A DNA stretch of 12,615 nt. Source: Verrucomicrobiota bacterium (GTDB lineage: Bacteria; Verrucomicrobiota; Verrucomicrobiia; Verrucomicrobiales; DEV007). The number at the start of each line of letters is the position of its first letter. Position 1 is the first letter of the stretch. The translations under genes and the position numbers were made by a program. Under the pieces are notes generated by a model. That model saw nothing but the letters and a program-made list of their open reading frames with translations. It searched no databases and had not been told where the DNA came from. Below are positions 9,008-12,615 of this stretch, in pieces. The DNA lies in the NCBI GenBank assembly GCA_027618625.1, contig JAQCER010000028.1, forward strand, positions 1 through 12,615. The letters are read 5' to 3'.

Positions 9008-9712
9008 TCACTGTTCCTCGTAGGTGATCATCAACGAACGCTTGTCGTCGGCTTGACCGACCACGATGTTCAGTTGGTGACCATCGGAGGGGTGACTGGC
9101 TGTGAGGATTGCCTGGGACATGATACCGTTGCTGTTGAATGTGTTCTCGTTGACCTCGTAACCCTGATCCTTCAGCGCGGTGCGGTAGAACTCGGTTATC
9201 TTGTCGATGTCATCGGCGACATCGAAGGCAATCGTTCCTGTCGCCTTGCCGTCGGGAGTTTTACGGGACATCGCTGTCGTGCTCGTGAGCGTGTCCGGAT
9301 AGACCGGCACCCAACTGGGCACGTCAGAAAGGTCTGCTGCACCGCCGATTTTGATTTCGCCGTTTTCTCCAGAGTTGATCGTGATGCCATTGTTCGCAGT
9401 GTCAGAATCAATGCTGAACACGTCCTCGCCATTGGCACCCTGCACCGAAAACTTGCCTTGCTGGATGTCATCGTAGTTGAGCGTCACGACCTCGCCGCTC
9501 TGCTTATTGCGAATGGTCATCGTTCCGGCATCTGCATCTGTCGATACATGATCGAGTTCCGGGTGCATCTTGATGATCATCTCTGCAGCAGCTGCGGGAT
9601 TGGTCGCGAACTCTTCGGCCATCGATGCCGCCTTGCGAACGCCAAACCACGCCAGTCCGGCGATGACGATGACTCCTAACACGGCAACAATGCCGCAACC
9701 GATTCCGACCAT
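9008..9712 (-). CDS. Membrane-anchored hypothetical protein
   Basis: A 234-residue protein with one N-terminal transmembrane helix (residues about 3-25, GCGIVAVLGVIVIAGLAWFG). It is followed by an alanine-rich amphipathic stretch (MAEEFATNPAAAAEMI), a beta-rich part with the pattern DADAGTMTIRNKQSGEVVTL, a glycine/asparagine-rich strand region around GITINSGENGEIKIGG, and a C-terminal alpha/beta part containing VPSWVPVYPD and ITEFYRTALKDQGYEV. Similar proteins with the 'PSWVPxYP' and 'FYRxxLKxxGY' features occur as uncharacterised proteins in Acidobacteria and Verrucomicrobia, as far as I recall; no function is known to me. The bulk probably faces the periplasm. The ATG at 9712 is used because a stop lies about eight codons upstream in frame. 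No enzyme motif is visible. The gene is intact, unlike the three genes on its 5' side. Confidence 0.8.
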   Translation of the reverse strand: MVGIGCGIVAVLGVIVIAGLAWFGVRKAASMAEEFATNPAAAAEMIIKMHPELDHVSTDADAGTMTIRNKQSGEVVTLNYDDIQQGKFSVQGANGEDVFSIDSDTANNGITINSGENGEIKIGGAADLSDVPSWVPVYPDTLTSTTAMSRKTPDGKATGTIAFDVADDIDKITEFYRTALKDQGYEVNENTFNSNGIMSQAILTASHPSDGHQLNIVVGQADDKRSLMITYEEQ

Positions 9713-9860
9713 TGCGATCGGTGAGAGGCCTGATTTTTACTGTGATTCCATAGCTGCCGATCCTATCACCGCACTCAGAGCTTACCACTGAAAAATCGGC
9801 TGGAGCTGGAATTGCTTTGGTAAGTGCGATCAAAAGCCATTCCAGACGGCAGCGCTCTCG

Positions 9861-10059
9861 CTATCGCGACGAAAAGGCGAAAGCCAGAAAGCCAAATGCG
9901 AACAGTCCAAGCGCCAGTGCCCAGACGAAATTCCCCTTAACCGCCCTGCGTTCCGACCATCAGCGATGAGATCGCCGTCATGAGAAGGATCATTCCCATC
10001 AAACCTGCGCATCCGGTGGCTACCTTTTTAGAACGTGGGTCGTCGAGTCCGAGCTTCAT
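9861..10059 (-). pseudogene. Small two-helix membrane protein, apparently frameshifted
   Basis: The ATG at 10059 opens a 40-codon frame (MKLGLDDPRSKKVATG, then a hydrophobic helix ending SLMVGTQGG) that stops at a TAA at 9937-9939. The next reading frame continues directly with KGNFVWALALGLFAFGFLAF, a clean second helix, and ends SSR at a TAG (9861-9863). Removing one T from the TT at 9939-9940 would join both parts into a 65-residue protein with a cytoplasmic basic N-terminus and two helices. That both halves look like membrane protein, and that the break is at the junction, supports a one-base insertion. The alternative is a genuine 40-residue single-helix protein, with the second half fortuitous. 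Family not recognised. Too short to be found by ordinary ORF cut-offs. Confidence 0.5.
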
Positions 10060-10479
10060 CTTTTATCCGTTTCAGTTTTTAAGCACTTTCTCCGCAGGCA
10101 ATCCTTCAGGCCGGTTTTCCTTGCATCGGATCAACCCTCCAGCGTATTCTGTTCCCGACGACGAACAATCAACTGAACAACATGATGGCGGGAAGATCAT
10201 TAATGACGGTGGCAGTTTGCCTGTGTGGCGCTGTGGGTGGATGGGGCCTGCGTGCGGTGACAGGAGTAAAGTCTACCGACAACACAGAGCATCGGCCGAT
10301 TGCAGATCAACAACAGAAGAACCGCCCGACCACGCGAATGCTGTGGGCGGCAACACCGGAAACGCGAGACCAGCCTCATTTGCACTGCTGGCGGACTCCG
10401 AATCGCCCTCTTCATGTGCATCGCCGGGAAATTGGGGCGGATCGGAGTCCGCCTCTCCTTGGCCTTGAAACCTTGAAAT
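10060..10479. other. 420-nt stretch without a secure gene
   Basis: The stretch between the small membrane protein and the sigma factor remnant holds most of a doubtful + strand ORF (10182-10499) and a long inverted repeat (10390-10453). In related bacteria a sigma factor of this type is often followed by a serine/threonine protein kinase gene; no trace of kinase motifs is visible here on the - strand. A weak promoter-like pair, TTGCAT (10121-10126) and TATTCT (10145-10150) with 18-nt spacing, precedes the + strand ORF but is too poor to call. Confidence 0.5.
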
Positions 10480-10499
10480 TTACTTGGCGAAGGCTCTGA
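10182..10499 (+). CDS. Doubtful short ORF with signal-like N-terminus, possible gene remnant
   Basis: A 105-residue frame. The first 25 or so residues look like a signal or anchor segment (SLMTVAVCLCGAVGGWGLRA) followed by a polar stretch, which would suit the start of an exported protein. From about residue 65 the sequence turns into a histidine/arginine/proline-rich run (HCWRTPNRPLHVHRREIG) that matches the position of the inverted repeat at 10390-10453 and looks non-coding. The frame also runs 20 nt into the 3' end of the oppositely oriented sigma factor remnant. The best reading is an exported protein truncated by a palindromic element, or a chance ORF. No homologous family recognised. 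Confidence 0.25.
   Translation: MMAGRSLMTVAVCLCGAVGGWGLRAVTGVKSTDNTEHRPIADQQQKNRPTTRMLWAATPETRDQPHLHCWRTPNRPLHVHRREIGADRSPPLLGLETLKFTWRRL
10390..10453. repeat. Long imperfect inverted repeat (REP/MITE-like hairpin)
   Basis: GGCGGACTCCGA (10390-10401) and TCGGAGTCCGCC (10442-10453) are perfect 12-base inverted arms. After one A/A mismatch the pairing resumes at 10403-10409 with 10434-10440 (two G-T pairs), giving about 19 bp around a 24-nt loop. No T tract follows on either strand within the arm, so it is not a standard terminator. It sits between converging reading frames, 27 nt from the stop of the sigma factor remnant. A mobile palindromic repeat is the simplest explanation; copy number cannot be judged from one window. 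Confidence 0.7.
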
Positions 10500-11217
10500 A
10501 CAACGCGAGGATTTCTTCGTTCACTTCCCGCTCGGTCTGGACGGTCTGGCCGACTTGCTCGCGAAGGATCTCACGAAAGCGCTTCCGCATTCGGAACGCG
10601 ACCAGCTTCACTGCGGCTTCGGACATTGCGAATACGTCTCCGAGGGCAGCGTAGGTGGGTGAGTCACCGCGGGCGCTGGTCAGGGTTGGCTAGAGCGCAT
10701 CGTAAACCGCCCCTTTGTCAGCGTGCTCGTATTCGGCGCGCAGGGCGGTGAAGACATTATCAAGAACGGTGGTGGCCCAGCGGCGTTCCGCTGTAGCGAG
10801 CGCGGCGGGACCGAGGGATTGGGAGAGCTGTCCGCCACCCCGTTTGGTTCGCCGCTGCGCGTTGCGTTCGTTTGCGAGGTAGTTCTTCAAACCACGCAGT
10901 AGAAACGAGCGCAGGGTGTCGAGTTCCTCCCGCGCCCGGGCGATCATCTCTTTTTTAATGACACGCGCCAGAAAACCCTGAGTGGCATCTTCTGCGTCCG
11001 GCGCGGTGAGTCCGGTGCGCCGAGCAAAGACGTAGAGAGGATACCAACAGGCTTTGCAAAGTTCAGCGAGGGCAGCGGCGGCCAGCGTATCGTCCTCACC
11101 CACTGCACGCACCAGGCTCCAGCGGGTGGATGGAAACTGACCGTCGCCACCCCGGCCAATCCCATGCGGCGATGCCGTGGCCGTGCGTGGCAGGCTACTG
11201 TTGATTGGGGATCCCAC
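10480..11217 (-). pseudogene. ECF-like RNA polymerase sigma factor, interrupted by one amber codon
   Basis: The frame encodes region 2 (FPSTRWSLVRAVGE, LCKACWYPLYVFARR, DAEDATQGFLARVI, LRSFLLRGLKNYLANE) and the RRWATTVLDNVFTALRAEY linker. It then meets TAG at 10690-10692 after AVYDAL. The same frame continues to a TAA at 10480 with a complete region 4 helix-turn-helix (SPTYAALGDVFAMSEAAVK, then LVAFRMRKRFREILREQVG). Homologs have lysine or arginine followed by proline where the stop stands, so AAG to TAG by one substitution explains it. TAG is a normal stop here: the first LamG gene, the FG-GAP gene and the MBOAT gene all end with it. The truncated product (175 residues) would lack the -35 binding domain. 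The segment before ERRW also seems about 20 residues shorter than I would expect. Start is uncertain: GTG at 11217, overlapping the upstream gene by 23 nt, is the only reasonable candidate. Homologs often control exported proteins or accompany kinases; no kinase is here. Confidence 0.8.
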
Positions 11218-11772
11218 TTCCGGTCAATGCGGCGATGCCGATTCCAAGAGCAGCCAGCAAGATGCCGACGACGAGCAGTGCGAGTGTCGCATACCCCATG
11301 ATCAGACCGGCTATCGCCAGCCCGCGACCCTCTGCTGGCGCGGTGCCACGTTTGATATTACCGAGCGCCATGTGCCCGGTTACGACGGCTGGAATCGCCA
11401 CTGCCAATCCAAAAAACCGAGGCACGGAAACGCACAGCCGGCCAGCACCAGAGCGATGGCCATGATTCCGCAGACCAGCGAGCCCATGGCGATCGGATCG
11501 GTCTGGTTCATTGCCGCTGGAGATTGGAATGGCGGCGGGACGTTGGCGACGTCAATCTGGAAGGTAGTGGGCTGAGCAGTCTGATCAGGTATAGTGCTGA
11601 ACATTTCAAACCACTCGGGCTTTACCTCCCCAGCAGGCTTCCAGTCTGTCATGGCACCATTCCAAATCAGCGTTGCCGATCGAATCGTGCCGTTCGCCAC
11701 GAGGCTGGGAATCTGTTCTTCCGAAAACGCCTGGTGGGTTTTCTCGGGGGTAACGTAGTGCCACTCGGTCAT
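11195..11772 (-). pseudogene. GYF_2-DUF4190 membrane protein split by a one-base frameshift
   Basis: The ATG at 11772 opens a GYF_2-type domain (TEWHYVTPEKTHQAF, then GTIRSATLIWNGAMTDWKPA; residues about 3-55), a proline-rich linker, and the first DUF4190 helix (DPIAMGSLVCGIMAIALVLAG). In this frame translation then degrades to LDWQWRFQPS and stops at about 11380. The second half of DUF4190 lies in the neighbouring frame: FFGLAVAIPAVVTGHMALG, GRGLAIAGLIMGYATLALLV, ending at TAG 11195-11197. The switch point is a run of six T on the coding strand (complement of 11411-11416); seven T would restore ...CLGFFGLAVAIP... and one 192-residue protein. GYF_2 is thought to bind proline-rich peptides; DUF4190 is a small two-helix membrane domain. 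No function is known for the pair. A deletion, a sequencing error in the homopolymer, or programmed slippage are all possible. It overlaps the sigma factor start and was probably co-transcribed with it. Confidence 0.8.
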
Positions 11773-11851
11773 GCGCAAAGCATGCAGGAGAAAGTCGAGT
11801 TCGACAAGGTCCGCAATCTGGAAAGGACATGGTCCACGGCGTCCATCCATA

Positions 11852-11870
11852 AGGCAGCAGAGGGCTGCCT
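11852..11870. repeat. Short hairpin downstream of the MBOAT gene
   Basis: AGGCAGC (11852-11858) and GCTGCCT (11864-11870) form a perfect 7-bp stem with a 5-nt loop. On the - strand it would follow the MBOAT gene by about 150 nt, but only TTATGG comes after it, so it lacks the T tract of an intrinsic terminator. It overlaps the stop of a 24-codon TTG-initiated frame (11870-11944, reading IPIELPKIAEITLNG...), which may be a chance frame or a gene tail. The 11773-12019 spacer otherwise shows nothing. Confidence 0.4.
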
Positions 11871-12019
11871 CAGTCCAGCTTGTCGGCTATCGTTGCGCCG
11901 TTCAGTGTAATTTCCGCGATCTTCGGCAGCTCAATCGGGATCAAGATTAAGTGATCCTTTCGTCGGCAAGTCTGTTCAGGGCACGGCTATTTCAGGGATT
12001 GCTTGGCTATGGCTACAGG

Positions 12020-12615
12020 CTAGAACTGAAAATATAGAAACGGACTGTAGCCCCGCGCATACATCATGGACAGCGCCACGAACAGCAGCACCATGGAAAT
12101 GGTTGCTTTGGTCGCGGTGAGCGTCTCCAGCAGCCTGGCAGAGCGTGGGCAAAACCACACGACCACTGACGCGAGCGCGAAGGCAAACATGTTGAAAGGT
12201 GTCAGCAGCTCTGCGGTCTTCAGCATTGCTGCTGGGGCATCGCCACCCACTCCAAGCATCGCCGACAGATAGCGCCAGGCGACTTCGAAATTCTCCGCAC
12301 GAAAGAATACCCATGTCACTAACAGGACGACAAAAGTGATGGCTACCCGCAGGGCACGCGGCCACTTTGCGTAGAACGAATCCTTTCCCATCAGCCGCTC
12401 AAGCGCGAGCATGCCACCGTGGATCGCTCCCCAGACGATGAATGTCCACTGCGCCCCGTGCCAGAGACCCCCGAACAGCATAACCGTCATGAGGTTCACG
12501 TAAGTCCGCTTTGGCCCCAACCGATTGCCCCCCAGCGGAATGTAAAGGTAGTCGCGCAGGAAGGTGGAGAGCGAGATGTGCCAGCGACGCCAGAAATCAG
12601 TGATGCTGTCGGCCT
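12020..12615 (-). CDS. MBOAT family membrane O-acyltransferase (AlgI/DltB-like), N-terminus outside the window
   Basis: About 198 C-terminal residues are visible; the gene enters from the right edge. The start-like TTG at 12520 is internal, since the frame upstream already encodes the family hallmark DFWRRWHISLSTFLRDYLYI and PLGGNR. Next comes MLFGGLWHGAQWTFIVWGAIHG, whose histidine (codon 12458-12460) is the expected catalytic residue of MBOAT enzymes. Three hydrophobic segments follow (ITFVVLLVTWVFF, MFAFALASVVVWF, ISMVLLFVALSMM), and the protein ends GYSPFLYFQF, a typical AlgI-like C-terminus. Such inner-membrane proteins pass acyl groups, usually acetyl, to exported polysaccharide, often with an AlgJ/SGNH-type partner encoded next door. 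No partner is downstream in this window; it may lie upstream beyond the edge. The substrate polysaccharide cannot be named. Confidence 0.93.
   Translation of the reverse strand, partial: ADSITDFWRRWHISLSTFLRDYLYIPLGGNRLGPKRTYVNLMTVMLFGGLWHGAQWTFIVWGAIHGGMLALERLMGKDSFYAKWPRALRVAITFVVLLVTWVFFRAENFEVAWRYLSAMLGVGGDAPAAMLKTAELLTPFNMFAFALASVVVWFCPRSARLLETLTATKATISMVLLFVALSMMYARGYSPFLYFQF

Noticed and set aside
9980..10468. 162-codon open frame on the + strand
   Set aside because: Antisense to the small membrane protein, low-complexity and serine/proline-rich, and no start signal or domain.
10690..10692. Amber codon as programmed readthrough or recoding of TAG
   Set aside because: Several intact genes in the window terminate at TAG, so it is a working stop; a simple nonsense mutation is more economical.
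11870..11944. 24-codon frame downstream of MBOAT (IPIELPKIAEITLNG...)
   Set aside because: It needs a TTG start, has no ribosome-binding site and is too short to support without homologs; recorded only with the hairpin.

Overview
The window looks like a chromosomal segment of a Verrucomicrobiota (less likely Planctomycetota) bacterium. The evidence is the combination of a PEP-CTERM LamG protein, a giant FG-GAP/ASPIC-UnbV secreted protein, an ECF-like sigma factor of the 'PSTRWSLV' type, a GYF_2-DUF4190 membrane protein, moderately high GC, and starts that mostly lack a clear Shine-Dalgarno. The phylum assignment is an inference from gene families.

Left part, + strand (1-5558): two tandem paralogous LamG (concanavalin-like) proteins, the first cut by the window edge. 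They share a near-identical core but end differently: one has a small C-terminal beta-type domain, the other a PEP-CTERM sorting tail. A strong intrinsic terminator follows at 1797-1832. Then comes a 1219-residue secreted protein made of two FG-GAP/ASPIC-UnbV modules. All three products are predicted to be exported and surface-associated.

Middle, - strand (5650-9712): a full-length single-chain glycine decarboxylase (gcvP), convergent with the previous gene. Upstream of it is a 472-nt spacer with an intrinsic terminator-like hairpin, a short perfect palindrome and sequence that may be a dispersed intergenic repeat. Next is an unrecognised 234-residue membrane-anchored protein.

Right part, - strand (9861-12615): three neighbouring genes each carry one inactivating lesion. 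A two-helix small membrane protein has an apparent +1 frameshift, an ECF-like sigma factor has one in-frame amber codon, and a GYF_2-DUF4190 protein has a one-base frameshift in a homopolymer. Between the first two is a 420-nt stretch with a doubtful short + strand ORF and a long inverted repeat. The window ends in the C-terminal part of an MBOAT O-acyltransferase. The three lesions within about 2 kb suggest a decaying regulatory/membrane locus, or local sequence errors that should be excluded first.

I found no CRISPR, tRNA, rRNA or transposase, and nothing I can defend as a new multi-gene system. The most informative signals are the cluster of lesions, the C-terminal swap between the LamG paralogs, and the possible repeat upstream of gcvP.
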